A stretch of DNA of 64,000 bases from Novosphingobium fluoreni (GTDB lineage Bacteria; Pseudomonadota; Alphaproteobacteria; Sphingomonadales; Sphingomonadaceae): positions 124,001-188,000 of the forward strand of contig NZ_JACIDY010000004.1 in the NCBI RefSeq assembly GCF_014196615.1, given 5' to 3'. Of this stretch, positions 23,490-32,585 are shown piece by piece (position 1 is the stretch's first letter; each line of letters starts with the position of its first letter). A program made the translations under genes and the position numbers. The notes under the pieces are model-generated. The model had not been told where the DNA came from. It saw only the letters and a list, made by a program, of their open reading frames with translations, and did no database searches.

Positions 23490-25919
23490 ATGAGGGTTCC
23501 TCTTGTTCTTTTAGGCGTTAGCCAGATCGTGCTGGCGCAAGCGGCGTTCGCTCAGGATGTCGTCCCGGCGCCGCAACAGGCGCCAGTAGACGCTACGTCG
23601 CAAACTGACGCCACGGCTGCAACGGGTGATATCGTCGTCACCGCCCGCCGCCGCGCGGAAAGCCTGCAGGACGTGCCGATCTCAATCACCGCGGTTTCCG
23701 GCGCGGCCTTGGCCGCTCGTGGCGTGCGCGACGCACTCGATTTGCAGTATCAGACGCCCTCGCTTTCGGTGACCGCAAACGGTACCAGCCGTAACAGCTT
23801 GTCCTATGCCATTCGCGGCCAGCGCACGCAGGAAGCGCAGCTGCTCACCGATCCGCCGGTCGGCACCTACTTCGCCGAAGTGGTGTCGCCTCGCACTTAC
23901 GGCTTCGGCACGGCATTCTACGATCTGCAAAACGTGCAGGTGTTGAAGGGTGTGCAAGGTACATTGTTCGGTCGAAACATGACCGGTGGCGCCGTGCTGG
24001 TTGAGCCGAATCACCCCGATCTCAACGAGTACCATGGCGAATTGACCGGGCAGTACGGCAATTATGATCTCAAGGATATCACCGGCATGGTGAACATCCC
24101 TGTCGTGGAAGGTGTGTTTGGCATCCGCGCCGCCGGCAAGTTCCGCGATCGCACGGGCTTTACCAGGGATGTTAGCACGGGTCGCGATTATGACGACCAG
24201 CATTACTATGCCTTTCGTGTCTCTGCCGAATTGAACCTCGATCGGTTCACAAGCTTCACAGTGTTCGACCGCCTGCGACAGAATGAACACAGTTCCGCGT
24301 TGAAGCTGATTGGGTATTCTTTAACTGATCCGTTGAACGGACAGCCTACAGTGATCGGGCAACAGATCGCCGCTTCGCCGTTCTTCCCCGTATCGGCGGG
24401 CGCACCGACGCAGGATCTCAACGCCATCTTGAGCCGCGACCTGGCGCTGGGCCGTTATCGCTTCAACACCGGCGGCATGGGGACGCCGGGCAACACGCTG
24501 GATGGTACGGCTGGTCAGCCCTACAACCGCATTAAGAACTGGGGCATTACAAACAAAACTACGTTTGAAGCGGGAGATGTAACGTTCAAAAACATCTTTG
24601 GTTATCGCAAAATCCGCTACGTCAACCATAGTGACTACGATGGGACTGCGGCGGCACTGATTGGACCCGTACAGTTTTCGCGTACCAACAATATCAGCGA
24701 AGAATTTCAGATGCAGGGCAAACCATTTGGTGAGCGCCTGGAGTTTACGTTGGGTGCATTCTATTTTCGTGAAAAGGGCCAGGATGGCGCCGAGCCGCTT
24801 TCCTTCCCGCAGTTGACCTCGATTGGCTTCGCCAGTGGAGCGCCTGCGCAAGCCGGATTCTTCCTGAACCGGCCTGCGGAGAATTACCGCCAGTCGACAA
24901 TCGGCTATGGCAAGGCGAGCAGTTGGGCCGTGTATACTGCCGGCACCTTCTCAGTTAGCGACGAACTTAAATTGTCTGGCGGCATCCGCTACAACAACGA
25001 TGTCCGCAATGCGCGGGTGAATCCATTTTATATTAGCCTGCTTGGCGCACCGACGTGCGTCTACGGCGGGTTTGGTGTTCGCCCGATCGAAAACTGTTCG
25101 GAATCTCGGATTCTCAAGAACGACGCGGTCACCTATGACGCTACTATTCAATATGAACCAAGCAGCGACTTGACCATGTACGCCGCACTCCGTCACGGTT
25201 ATCGTGCTGGCGGGTTCAGCTTGCGTGCTCAAAACGACGTCACTTTCCGGCCGTTCCAGCCCGAAAAGGTGGATGAATACGAGGGCGGCATCAAGAAGAA
25301 CTTCTTCTTCGGTGGTGCGCGACTTTCCACCAGCCTCGCCGCATTCTTCCAGAACTACAAAAACGTCCAGCAACAGAATGCGCTGCTGATCGATGGACAG
25401 GTGAACACGATCACCACCAACATCGCCAAGCGTCACAATTACGGCGGGGAGTTCGAAGCAAATCTGACCGTGCCGGGCGGTTTCTCCGCTAATTTGTTCT
25501 ACTCGTTCGTTGACACCAAGGTAATCAAGGGCGACAACGGCTCTTACCCGCTGCAGGGCGTGCCGAAGCACCAGCTTGGCGGCGGCCTGACCTATGCCCA
25601 TGAACTTGAAGGCATGGGCGAACTGGCCGCAAACGTCAACGCGACCTATCGGAGCAAAACTCCGCTGGATGACTTCGATGCGATCGGAAATCAAAAGGGC
25701 TACGCTCTCGTCAACGCGCGCATTGGCCTCGATCGCATCGGTGGTAGCCCGTTCGGAGCCGCACTTTTTGTTACCAACCTGACAAAGGCATACTACAAGC
25801 AGGGCGGCATCTATCTCCTGAGCAACGGCCCGAATGCACCGGACGGTGGCCCCGGCTATGCCGCGTCTACCTTCGGTGAACCGCGCATGTATGGTATCGA
25901 GGCATCGGTGAAGTTCTGA
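23490..25919 (+). CDS. TonB-dependent receptor
   Basis: 809 residues. A signal peptide (1-22, ending Ala-Phe-Ala before Gln-Asp) is followed by a low-complexity linker and the TonB-box/plug start Ile-Val-Val-Thr-Ala-Arg-Arg-Arg with Val-Pro-Ile-Ser-Ile-Thr, the common sphingomonad form. The plug runs to about 180 and the rest is a beta-barrel ending in Lys-Phe, with the terminal aromatic needed for outer-membrane assembly. ATG 23490 follows GGAG. It would import the cluster's large or scarce hydrophobic substrate across the outer membrane using the TonB-ExbBD system, which is not in the window. It is a single-gene unit with its own terminator. Confidence 0.95.
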   Translation: MRVPLVLLGVSQIVLAQAAFAQDVVPAPQQAPVDATSQTDATAATGDIVVTARRRAESLQDVPISITAVSGAALAARGVRDALDLQYQTPSLSVTANGTSRNSLSYAIRGQRTQEAQLLTDPPVGTYFAEVVSPRTYGFGTAFYDLQNVQVLKGVQGTLFGRNMTGGAVLVEPNHPDLNEYHGELTGQYGNYDLKDITGMVNIPVVEGVFGIRAAGKFRDRTGFTRDVSTGRDYDDQHYYAFRVSAELNLDRFTSFTVFDRLRQNEHSSALKLIGYSLTDPLNGQPTVIGQQIAASPFFPVSAGAPTQDLNAILSRDLALGRYRFNTGGMGTPGNTLDGTAGQPYNRIKNWGITNKTTFEAGDVTFKNIFGYRKIRYVNHSDYDGTAAALIGPVQFSRTNNISEEFQMQGKPFGERLEFTLGAFYFREKGQDGAEPLSFPQLTSIGFASGAPAQAGFFLNRPAENYRQSTIGYGKASSWAVYTAGTFSVSDELKLSGGIRYNNDVRNARVNPFYISLLGAPTCVYGGFGVRPIENCSESRILKNDAVTYDATIQYEPSSDLTMYAALRHGYRAGGFSLRAQNDVTFRPFQPEKVDEYEGGIKKNFFFGGARLSTSLAAFFQNYKNVQQQNALLIDGQVNTITTNIAKRHNYGGEFEANLTVPGGFSANLFYSFVDTKVIKGDNGSYPLQGVPKHQLGGGLTYAHELEGMGELAANVNATYRSKTPLDDFDAIGNQKGYALVNARIGLDRIGGSPFGAALFVTNLTKAYYKQGGIYLLSNGPNAPDGGPGYAASTFGEPRMYGIEASVKF

Positions 25920-25969
25920 TCCTGTCGTTTCGCCTCAAGCGATAAGGCAAGATCGATTTAGCATGCATC

Positions 25970-26000
25970 AGGCTGGTTCTCTGACGGGGGCCGGCCTTTT
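25970..26000 (+). terminator. Probable terminator after the TonB receptor
   Basis: Arms AGGCTGG (25970-25976) and CCGGCCT (25991-25997), with one G-T pair, are followed by TTTT, about 50 bases after the receptor stop. The long 14-base loop makes it a moderate candidate. Confidence 0.5.
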
Positions 26001-26516
26001 GTATGTCCGATCTACCGGGTTCGTGCATGGTCTAGTAATCTGAGATGAAACACGTTTCTTTTCATCGCGTTTGCACAGAAGACCCGCAGTTTGGAGCGTG
26101 AAATGACGTGATCCGGGGCGAAAAGATGAGAATTAGCCGGCTTTCATCGAAGCCTCAACGGCGCGGACGAGAGACTAGAGCCATAGTCGGCTGGCGCCAG
26201 AATGGTGCTGCAGCTCCCACCTTCATTGCTTCGAACACCGCGGATGCGGTCGCCACGTCCGCCGACGCCCCCGTTGGTGCCCGAGCCGGATGAGAGCGGG
26301 GAGCGGACCGTCGGAGTGAAGCGTGTTACCATCCTCTTGATAAGCGAGAAACGGCAGGTCAGACCCTGCAACGAGAAGATACGATAGCCTGTTTGCGAAA
26401 TCAGCCTGCCGAAGTTGCGATGGTTTGCGCGTTTGCGCCGACTGGCGGCTAGGCGCGGATGTAAAGAGTGATTAGTATGTCACGTTTGGATGGCGCGACG
26501 ATAAGGGCATAAGACC
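26001..26516. other. Intergenic region upstream of the GntR gene
   Basis: About 515 bases between the TonB receptor terminator and the GntR/UTRA gene. Short frames exist (61 codons at 26108) but none shows family features or codon bias. It presumably holds the regulator's promoter; no clear palindrome was picked out by eye. Confidence 0.4.
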
Positions 26517-27266
26517 GTGCAAATTGTTAGCGCGTTGAAGGAAGTGTTAAAAGAGGGGCCGGTTCCGCTCTATTATCAGCTTGAGCAACATCTGCGAGAG
26601 CGGATCGTCGGCGGTGAATTTGAGCCTGGGGCTAGCTTGCCGACTGAGGATGCGATCTGCAGCCAGTACGGTGTCAGCCGGATAACCGTCCGTCGCGCGC
26701 TCAGTGCGCTGCAGGATGATCGCCTTATCGAACGGCGGCGCGGCGTCGGATCGTTCGTTGCTGATATCAAGGGCGGCATGAACAACCAGCTCACGGGATC
26801 ATTGCGCGAGTTCCTTGCCGCCGCCGCCGCGCTGGATACTACGCCACTATCGATTCAGCGTGAGCCGGCGCCTGCCGATGTTGCCAAGAGCTTGCGGGTA
26901 CCCGCCGGAGAGGATGTGTTTCGGCTCAAGTTGGTGGGTAGCCTGGAGGGGCAGGGGCCGGTCGCATTCCTGAACATTTGGGTGCCACTAGCCGTCGGCA
27001 CCGGCTTTGCCACCTCGTTGCGCAGCGAGGTGCCGATCGTGCGGCAGGTCGAGCAGGCGCTGGAAGCGAAACTGACGCGTGCCGAGCAGTTCATCGAGCC
27101 GGACGTGGCAGGCGCCGAAGCGGCACGGCATCTTGGCATCGCAGCAGACCGCCCGATCCTGCGGGTCAAGCGTATCTATTACGCACAGCCGGATACGCCG
27201 ATCGAAGTGGCGTACGTTCGCTATCACCCTGAACGCTACCGCTATGCGATTGATTTCAAGGGTTGA
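26517..27266 (+). CDS. GntR family regulator, HutC subfamily (UTRA domain)
   Basis: 249 residues. The winged helix (15-85) shows the GntR signature: Pro-Leu-Tyr-Tyr-Gln-Leu, Gly-Ala-Ser-Leu-Pro-Thr-Glu-Asp, then Ser-Arg-Ile-Thr-Val-Arg-Arg-Ala-Leu. The UTRA effector domain fills about 95-245, with Arg-Val-Lys-Arg-Ile-Tyr-Tyr near its end. It starts at GTG 26517 with AGGG about ten bases upstream. UTRA regulators bind a small ligand and usually repress a nearby catabolic or uptake operon; the neighbouring TonB receptor and the SDR/crotonase genes are candidates. It converges on the SDR at 27480. Confidence 0.93.
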   Translation: MQIVSALKEVLKEGPVPLYYQLEQHLRERIVGGEFEPGASLPTEDAICSQYGVSRITVRRALSALQDDRLIERRRGVGSFVADIKGGMNNQLTGSLREFLAAAAALDTTPLSIQREPAPADVAKSLRVPAGEDVFRLKLVGSLEGQGPVAFLNIWVPLAVGTGFATSLRSEVPIVRQVEQALEAKLTRAEQFIEPDVAGAEAARHLGIAADRPILRVKRIYYAQPDTPIEVAYVRYHPERYRYAIDFKG

Positions 27267-27479
27267 AGGAACCCGCCGCCGTTCCAGAGGACCGGGACTG
27301 TGGTTTTGGTTTGTCTGAGGTGGATGCGGCGAAGCGCGGGGGGAAAGTTCCTTGGCAGTGACGCCCGGACCTTTTCCGGCGAGCCATGCCGATACTGACC
27401 GAGCCTGTACGACCGGCGCATCGAGACAGGCCGGGTATATGATGATCCCCCAAGTCGGCCCGAGCGACCTGCGACTGCC

Positions 27480-28283
27480 TTATGCCTTGGCGATCGCGAC
27501 CAGGTGTTCGCCTTTGCCATGAACCGCTTGCTTGAGATCGTCGCCGACGAGCAACCGCAGCGGGTGATCGGACTTGTCGATCGCGGCCAATACGGCGTCC
27601 GCCACGGCTTGAGGCGTTGAGGCCGACGCTTCATAATATCCCGCCAACGAGGAGCGGCCCTCACCCGATATGAAGGCATAGTCGTCAATGCGTGAGGCCG
27701 TTTCCTTTGTGCCGGAGGTGATGAACGGCGTTTTGACCGCACCCGGTTCCACGATCAGGAGTTTGATCCCGAACGCTGCGATCTCTTGCGCCAAAGCCTC
27801 GCTCAACCCCTCGAGGGCGAACTTGCTGGCGCTATAGGCGCTCATGCCGGCCATGCCGGTGAGGCCGACGCCCGAGGAGATATGGACGATTTGCCCGGCG
27901 CGGCGTTCGCGCATGTGCGGCAATACCGCTTGCGCCACGGCCCACGGTCCAAACACGTTGATATCAAATAGCGCTTTGGCTTCGGAAATGGACGTCTCCT
28001 CGAATGCGCCGAACAGCCCTTGACCTGCGTTGCTGACGACGACGTCCAGCGGCCCCGCGGCGATCACGCGCTGCAACGCTGGCCCCACGGCGTCTGCCAC
28101 GCTGAGATCCAATCGCAAGCCGATCGCCCGACCTGGCGCTGACGCTTCGAACTCGGAAAGCCGTTGCGCATCACGAGCGCAGCCGATCACCGTATCCCCT
28201 CGCGCCAACGCCAGATCAGCTAGCGCTGCGCCGATGCCGCTAGATACACCTGTGATCAACCATCGCCGCGGCCCATTCATCAT
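27480..28283 (-). CDS. SDR family oxidoreductase
   Basis: 267 residues. Thr-Gly-Val-Ser-Ser-Gly-Ile-Gly (11-18), Ser-Asn-Ala-Gly (84-87), Ser136/137, Tyr150 and Lys154 are intact. The sequence Val-Glu-Pro-Gly-Ala-Val-Lys-Thr-Pro-Phe and the C-terminal region resemble the subgroup often annotated as oxidoreductases or retinol-dehydrogenase-like SDRs, longer than the 250-residue core. Cys-Ala-Arg-Asp after strand 2 suggests NADP(H). It stands alone between the GntR gene (convergent) and a crotonase (divergent). Confidence 0.9.
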   Translation of the reverse strand: MMNGPRRWLITGVSSGIGAALADLALARGDTVIGCARDAQRLSEFEASAPGRAIGLRLDLSVADAVGPALQRVIAAGPLDVVVSNAGQGLFGAFEETSISEAKALFDINVFGPWAVAQAVLPHMRERRAGQIVHISSGVGLTGMAGMSAYSASKFALEGLSEALAQEIAAFGIKLLIVEPGAVKTPFITSGTKETASRIDDYAFISGEGRSSLAGYYEASASTPQAVADAVLAAIDKSDHPLRLLVGDDLKQAVHGKGEHLVAIAKA

Positions 28284-28537
28284 CTGCTCTCCAACTTATT
28301 GACGTCGTTTGGGGTTTGTTCGCACGGTGATACATCGTCTTACAACCCTGCCGATCCATTCACTTCAACCCTGATATCAACCCCCGCGCAGGCCGCTGGG
28401 AAGGCGTGCGCTTCGCGTACATGATCTTTCCCGGTCTGGGTGCCCACTTGCGGCGATCAGGGATACCGTGACGTTTCGCTGCCTCGGAGTTGCCGGTGAA
28501 AGGTCGCCCGCCACCCCGCTAAGAAGAGGATGATACC

Positions 28538-29386
28538 GTGGAAGAATACACCAAGATTCAGTACCGGGTGGAGAACAAGATCGCGCGCATCACGCTGAAC
28601 GTACCGGAAAACCGAAACGCGCTTGGCACCGTCCTGCGGGCGGAGATCGTAACCGCCTTGAAGGCGGCAGAGCGTGATAATGACGTTTCCGTGGTGCTAA
28701 TCGACGGTGCAGGCCCTGTCTTTTGCGCGGGCTACGACCTGAAGGGCTACTCCGTCCCCGAGGGTGGCTATATTTCCGAGCAGCATTTCGACACCTGGAG
28801 CGATCAGTACGCACGAAATTGCGTGAAGGACTGGCTGACCATCTGGGACTTGATGAAGCCCGTGGTCGCCAAGGTGCAGGGCGCGTGTCTCGCGGGCGGC
28901 ACAGAGCTTATGTCGCTGTGTGACATCGTCTTTGCCGCAGACAACGCCAAGATCGGCTATCCGGCCACGCGCGGCATGTCTTCGCCCGATACCTCGTTCT
29001 TCCCGTGGAAGATGGGAATGGCCCGCGCGAAATATCTGCAGCTGACCGGTGGCGTGATCAGCGGCAAGCAGGCGGCCGAATGGGGCTGGATCGTCAAGAG
29101 CTTCCCCGCCGATCAGCTTGATGCCGAAGTCGAAAAAGAAGTCGCCGCGCTGGCCAGCGTCCCCGTGGACTTGCTGGCGGTTAACAAGGGGGCGCTGAAC
29201 GAAAACTACGAGATGATGGGTTTCAAGAACGGCCTGCAAATGGGTGTGCATTGGCACATGGTGAGTATGGCGCGGGTCAGGCCGACGGCGGGCACTTTCC
29301 AGAAGGTTGCGGCCGAAAAGGGCCTGAAAGGCGCGCTGGAATGGCGAGACGGCGCCTTCAAGGACATTGATTACAAGGGCGACTGA
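28538..29386 (+). CDS. Enoyl-CoA hydratase/isomerase family protein
   Basis: 282 residues. The oxyanion hole is Phe-Cys-Ala-Gly-Tyr-Asp-Leu (62-68) and Leu-Ala-Gly-Gly-Thr-Glu (118-123). Glu123 keeps the first acid position, while the second is lost: the equivalent of Gln-Pro-Glu reads Tyr-Pro-Ala (141-143). The C-terminal extension (220-282), with Trp-His-Met and an Arg-Asp-Gly-Ala-Phe-Lys-Asp end, is longer than in FadB-type hydratases and seen in many actinobacterial/sphingomonad EchA paralogues. It starts at GTG 28538 after AGAGGATG. It is followed in the same direction by an LLM oxidoreductase. Confidence 0.88.
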   Translation: MEEYTKIQYRVENKIARITLNVPENRNALGTVLRAEIVTALKAAERDNDVSVVLIDGAGPVFCAGYDLKGYSVPEGGYISEQHFDTWSDQYARNCVKDWLTIWDLMKPVVAKVQGACLAGGTELMSLCDIVFAADNAKIGYPATRGMSSPDTSFFPWKMGMARAKYLQLTGGVISGKQAAEWGWIVKSFPADQLDAEVEKEVAALASVPVDLLAVNKGALNENYEMMGFKNGLQMGVHWHMVSMARVRPTAGTFQKVAAEKGLKGALEWRDGAFKDIDYKGD

Positions 29387-29537
29387 GCGAGCGCGTCAAT
29401 CGCGACGAAGGGGGCTGCGGTCGAACTCGCGCTCCCTTCATTTTCGCCTCGCACGCGCTTTTCACATATGTGGTTAGGAGCGCGTGACGGTTTGGCCTGT
29501 CGGGTTTTAAGGTATGCAGCCGCGACAGGAGAGATTG

Positions 29538-30473
29538 ATGCAGATCCATATCGTAATGCCGCATGGCGGCCCGCTCGCATCGCCTGAAATGATCCGCGAT
29601 TTCGCGCAGACGGTCGAGGAATCGGGCTTTCACGGGCTGGGCTTTTTCGACCACCTGGCGCTGCCGCGGGCGGTTGAATCAGAGTATAACCTGGGGGCCA
29701 AGCCAACCGGCATTCCCGAAGACAACCTGAAGAAAACGCTGACGCCGCTCTACGAGTGCCTCACCGTTATGGGTTACGTTGCGGGCCTGACCAAGCGGGT
29801 ACGGCTCAGCACCGGTATACTGGTGCTGCCGCTGCGCAATCCGATCTATAACGCTCGCCAGATCGCCACGCTGGATGCGATGTCGGGTGGCCGCGTGGAC
29901 CTTGGCATCGGCGTGGGCTGGTTGGAGGAGGAGGCCACGGCCATGCAGATGCCGTGGGATGAGCGCGGCGCGCGCACGGACGAACATATCGCGGTATTGC
30001 GCACCCTGTGGGAATCGGACGATTCTTATGTTTCCTACAAGGGGCGGTTCTACGAGTTCGAGGAGATCGATCCCAAGCCGCACCCTTTGCAGCGACCCTT
30101 GCCGATTCTGATCGGCGGCCACGCCCCTGTCGCTCGCCGGCGGGCGGGACGCGTCGGCAATGGCTGGATAACGTCGAAGCTTGATCCAGAAGCGCAGGCG
30201 AGCGGGATGGAAGATACGCGTGCCGCAGCCGTGGCGGCGGGTCGGGATCCTGACGCGCTGCAATGGTTCACCAGCATCGACGTCCGGTTCGAACATGGCG
30301 CGATTAAGGCGCCCGAGAAGGTTTTTGACACCCTGCGCGCCTATCAGGCCCTCGGGGTGGGGCAGGTCTCCCTCAACGCCATGGCTCGCGACAGAGCCGA
30401 TATGTTCGCCCTGGTGCAATGGCTGGCGACCGAAATACTGCCGCAGTTCGGCGACACGGAAATCGCGGCCTGA
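29538..30473 (+). CDS. LLM-class flavin-dependent oxidoreductase
   Basis: 311 residues, luciferase-like TIM barrel. Landmarks are Phe-Phe-Asp-His-Leu-Ala near 40, Leu-Ser-Thr-Gly-Ile-Leu-Val-Leu-Pro-Leu-Arg-Asn-Pro (about 93-105), Gly-Gly-Arg-Val-Asp-Leu-Gly-Ile-Gly-Val-Gly-Trp and Arg-Thr-Asp-Glu. Members use FMNH2 or F420 for monooxygenation or dehydrogenation; the cofactor cannot be told here. ATG 29538 follows AGGAGAG. It converges on the LuxR-type gene, and a hairpin spans both stop codons. It may perform a Baeyer-Villiger-like or hydroxylating step. Confidence 0.9.
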   Translation: MQIHIVMPHGGPLASPEMIRDFAQTVEESGFHGLGFFDHLALPRAVESEYNLGAKPTGIPEDNLKKTLTPLYECLTVMGYVAGLTKRVRLSTGILVLPLRNPIYNARQIATLDAMSGGRVDLGIGVGWLEEEATAMQMPWDERGARTDEHIAVLRTLWESDDSYVSYKGRFYEFEEIDPKPHPLQRPLPILIGGHAPVARRRAGRVGNGWITSKLDPEAQASGMEDTRAAAVAAGRDPDALQWFTSIDVRFEHGAIKAPEKVFDTLRAYQALGVGQVSLNAMARDRADMFALVQWLATEILPQFGDTEIAA

Positions 30474-30497
30474 GCGGCTTTCCTGACCACTCAGGCC
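30467..30497. terminator. Bidirectional hairpin holding both convergent stop codons
   Basis: Perfect 8-bp arms GGCCTGAG (30467-30474) and CTCAGGCC (30490-30497). The LLM stop (30471-30473) lies in the first arm and the LuxR-type stop (30491-30493) in the second. It has a 15-base loop and no T-run, so it may act on both transcripts as a weak terminator or 3' end stabiliser. Confidence 0.45.
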
Positions 30498-31579
30498 ATC
30501 GCCAACACGCTGGTCAGAATGTTGCGCACCAGTTCGGCCTGTCCGCGCGCGCCGGTCTTGGAGTAGATTTTCTTTGAGTAGCTGCGTGCGGTTTCGACCG
30601 TCAGGCCCAGTTGCTCGGCCGCCTCGCTGATCGTCAGCCCCTGCGCGATCGCCCAGGCCAGCCGGGCCTCGCTGGGGAGCAGGCCGAAAAGTTCGACAAG
30701 CTGCTCGCATCGGTCGGCCTGCGATTCCCTATCGCCGTTTACATAGACGATGGCGACCGGCCGGCTCTGCGATACGAGCGCCTTGGTCCTCAGCGGGGCG
30801 ATCAGGACGTCCATCAGGGGATCGCGGGACAGGTTGAAAGCGATCGGACGCGCGGCCGCGTCCAGCGCGAGCATCTTGACGGCCGCGGTAATCTCCCGAT
30901 CCAATGCGGGCCGTTGCGCCACCAAGCGATTGTACCGGCCCCGGCGCAACGCGCGGCTTCGCTCGAATATCCGTTCCATGTGCGGTGAGGTGTCGATGAT
31001 CCGGCACTCGGCATCCAGCGTCAACCACCCGAAGTTAAGCTTGCGAAAGGCTTCCGCCGAAAGTTCCGAGCGGAAGCGCTCCTGCTCCAGCGCCATGAAC
31101 ATACGCATGGCCGTGCGTAAATGAGGCGCCAACGTGGAGAGCCTGGCGCTGACCGAGACACTCAACGGCCGTCGTCCGAAACAACTCAGCCAAACGTCAG
31201 TGCCGCCCTTTTCCGCCACGCGTACGGAATACTGGCTGGTCATCCCCCATGGCGTTAGCACCTCATCATGGTAGGCGCGTTGCAGCGGATCGGCGCGATC
31301 GACCAGTTCCGCCATGGAATAGACGCGGTCTTCCCGCATCTCCCAGAACGGCATCGGCTTGTCGGCGAAGCGTCTGGTGAAGATGATATCCACTTCCTCG
31401 CCCGCCTGCTCACCGGAGTACAGGCTTGTCAGGGTGGGATCGTCCGGAGACCGGAAAGACATAACGACGAAATCGGATTGGGACGTATCGCGCAGGATAT
31501 CAAGGAAGCTCTGCCACAGCGGCTGCTCAAAAATGCCATCGTAAAGAGCGCGAAGAAGACGATCATCCTGAAGCCTCAT
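30491..31579 (-). CDS. LuxR-type helix-turn-helix regulator
   Basis: 362 residues. The C-terminal 65 residues form a LuxR/GerE HTH: Pro-Ser-Glu-Ala-Arg-Leu-Ala, Gly-Leu-Thr-Ile-Ser-Glu-Ala-Ala, then Thr-Val-Glu-Thr-Ala-Arg-Ser-Tyr and Ile-Tyr-Ser-Lys-Thr. The N-terminal 290 residues have a PAS/GAF-like sensory character (Tyr-Val-Asn-Gly-Asp before the HTH) but no clear known domain. The 85 bases to the divergent cysD gene contain a 14-bp perfect palindrome 18 bases from this start, a candidate operator. The product may control the sulfate-activation operon or the catabolic genes. Confidence 0.9.
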   Translation of the reverse strand: MRLQDDRLLRALYDGIFEQPLWQSFLDILRDTSQSDFVVMSFRSPDDPTLTSLYSGEQAGEEVDIIFTRRFADKPMPFWEMREDRVYSMAELVDRADPLQRAYHDEVLTPWGMTSQYSVRVAEKGGTDVWLSCFGRRPLSVSVSARLSTLAPHLRTAMRMFMALEQERFRSELSAEAFRKLNFGWLTLDAECRIIDTSPHMERIFERSRALRRGRYNRLVAQRPALDREITAAVKMLALDAAARPIAFNLSRDPLMDVLIAPLRTKALVSQSRPVAIVYVNGDRESQADRCEQLVELFGLLPSEARLAWAIAQGLTISEAAEQLGLTVETARSYSKKIYSKTGARGQAELVRNILTSVLAMA

Positions 31580-31596
31580 GACGATAATCTATTGCA

Positions 31597-31610
31597 CCCC
31601 CATATGGGGG
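31597..31610. promoter_or_regulatory. 14-bp perfect palindrome between LuxR-type gene and cysD
   Basis: CCCCCATATGGGGG is a perfect palindrome in the short divergent region, 18 bases from the LuxR-type start and 55 bases from cysD. Its position suits an operator or overlapping promoter element controlling one or both genes. No binding protein can be named; the adjacent regulator is the obvious candidate. Confidence 0.5.
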
Positions 31611-31664
31611 GTCAACTCCTGATGCGAACATGAAACAAGCTCCACAATCAAATGGGAGAGGTAA

Positions 31665-32585
31665 ATGGTCGATCCACAGACTTTGACGCATCTCGAACGC
31701 CTCGAGGCAGAGAGCATCCACATTCTTCGCGAAGTGGTTGCCGAAGCGGAGAAGCCGGTGATGCTGTATTCGGTAGGCAAGGACAGCGCGGTGATGCTGC
31801 ACCTGGCCCGCAAGGCATTCTATCCCTCGCCGCCGCCGTTTCCGCTCCTTCACGTCGATACGACGTGGAAGTTCAAGGCGATGTACGACCTGCGCGATCG
31901 CATGGCGCAGGAAAGCGGCATGGAACTGCTCGTCTATCACAATCCCGAAGCCGAAGAGCGCGGCATCAACCCGTTCGACCACGGCGCCCTGCATACCGAC
32001 ATGTGGAAGACAGAGGGTCTCAAGCAGGCCCTGAATCTTTACGGCTTCGATGCCGCCTTTGGCGGCGCGCGCCGCGATGAAGAGAAGAGCCGCGCCAAGG
32101 AGCGCATCTTCTCGTTCCGCACCGCCAGCCATGGCTGGGACCCGAAGAACCAGCGCCCGGAATTGTGGAACCTCTACAATGCCCGCAAGAACAAAGGTGA
32201 ATCGATCCGGGTATTCCCGATCAGCAACTGGACCGAGCTGGACATCTGGCAGTATATCCACCTGAACGACGTGCCGATCGTGCCGCTGTACTTCGCCGCG
32301 GAGCGTCCGACGTTCCAGTGGGAAGGCCAGCTGTTCATGGCCGACGATATTGAGCGTCTGGAAAAGGTCATGGGCAAGCGGCCCGAGATCACAAACCGCT
32401 CGATCCGCTTCCGTACGCTGGGCTGTTTCCCGCTGACCGGCGCTGTGGAAAGCACGGCCAAGACCCTGCCGGAGGTCATCCAGGAAACTCTGCTGACCAC
32501 CACGAGCGAACGTCAGGGTCGCGTGATCGACAAGGACGCCGGCGGCGCCGGCATGGAGAAAAAGAAGCAGGAGGGGTATTTCTGA
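31665..32585 (+). CDS. cysD: Sulfate adenylyltransferase subunit 2
   Basis: 306 residues, the usual length for CysD. The ATP pyrophosphatase PP-loop Ser-Val-Gly-Lys-Asp-Ser is at 36-41, with the family segments Phe-Gly-Gly-Ala-Arg-Arg-Asp-Glu and Arg-Thr-Leu-Gly-Cys-Phe-Pro-Leu-Thr further on. With CysN it forms ATP sulfurylase, making adenosine 5'-phosphosulfate from sulfate and ATP. ATG 31665 follows GGAGAGG. Its TGA overlaps the start of cysNC by one base. In this window the product PAPS has two potential users, the sulfotransferases at 21198 and 53618, besides sulfate assimilation. Confidence 0.97.
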   Translation: MVDPQTLTHLERLEAESIHILREVVAEAEKPVMLYSVGKDSAVMLHLARKAFYPSPPPFPLLHVDTTWKFKAMYDLRDRMAQESGMELLVYHNPEAEERGINPFDHGALHTDMWKTEGLKQALNLYGFDAAFGGARRDEEKSRAKERIFSFRTASHGWDPKNQRPELWNLYNARKNKGESIRVFPISNWTELDIWQYIHLNDVPIVPLYFAAERPTFQWEGQLFMADDIERLEKVMGKRPEITNRSIRFRTLGCFPLTGAVESTAKTLPEVIQETLLTTTSERQGRVIDKDAGGAGMEKKKQEGYF

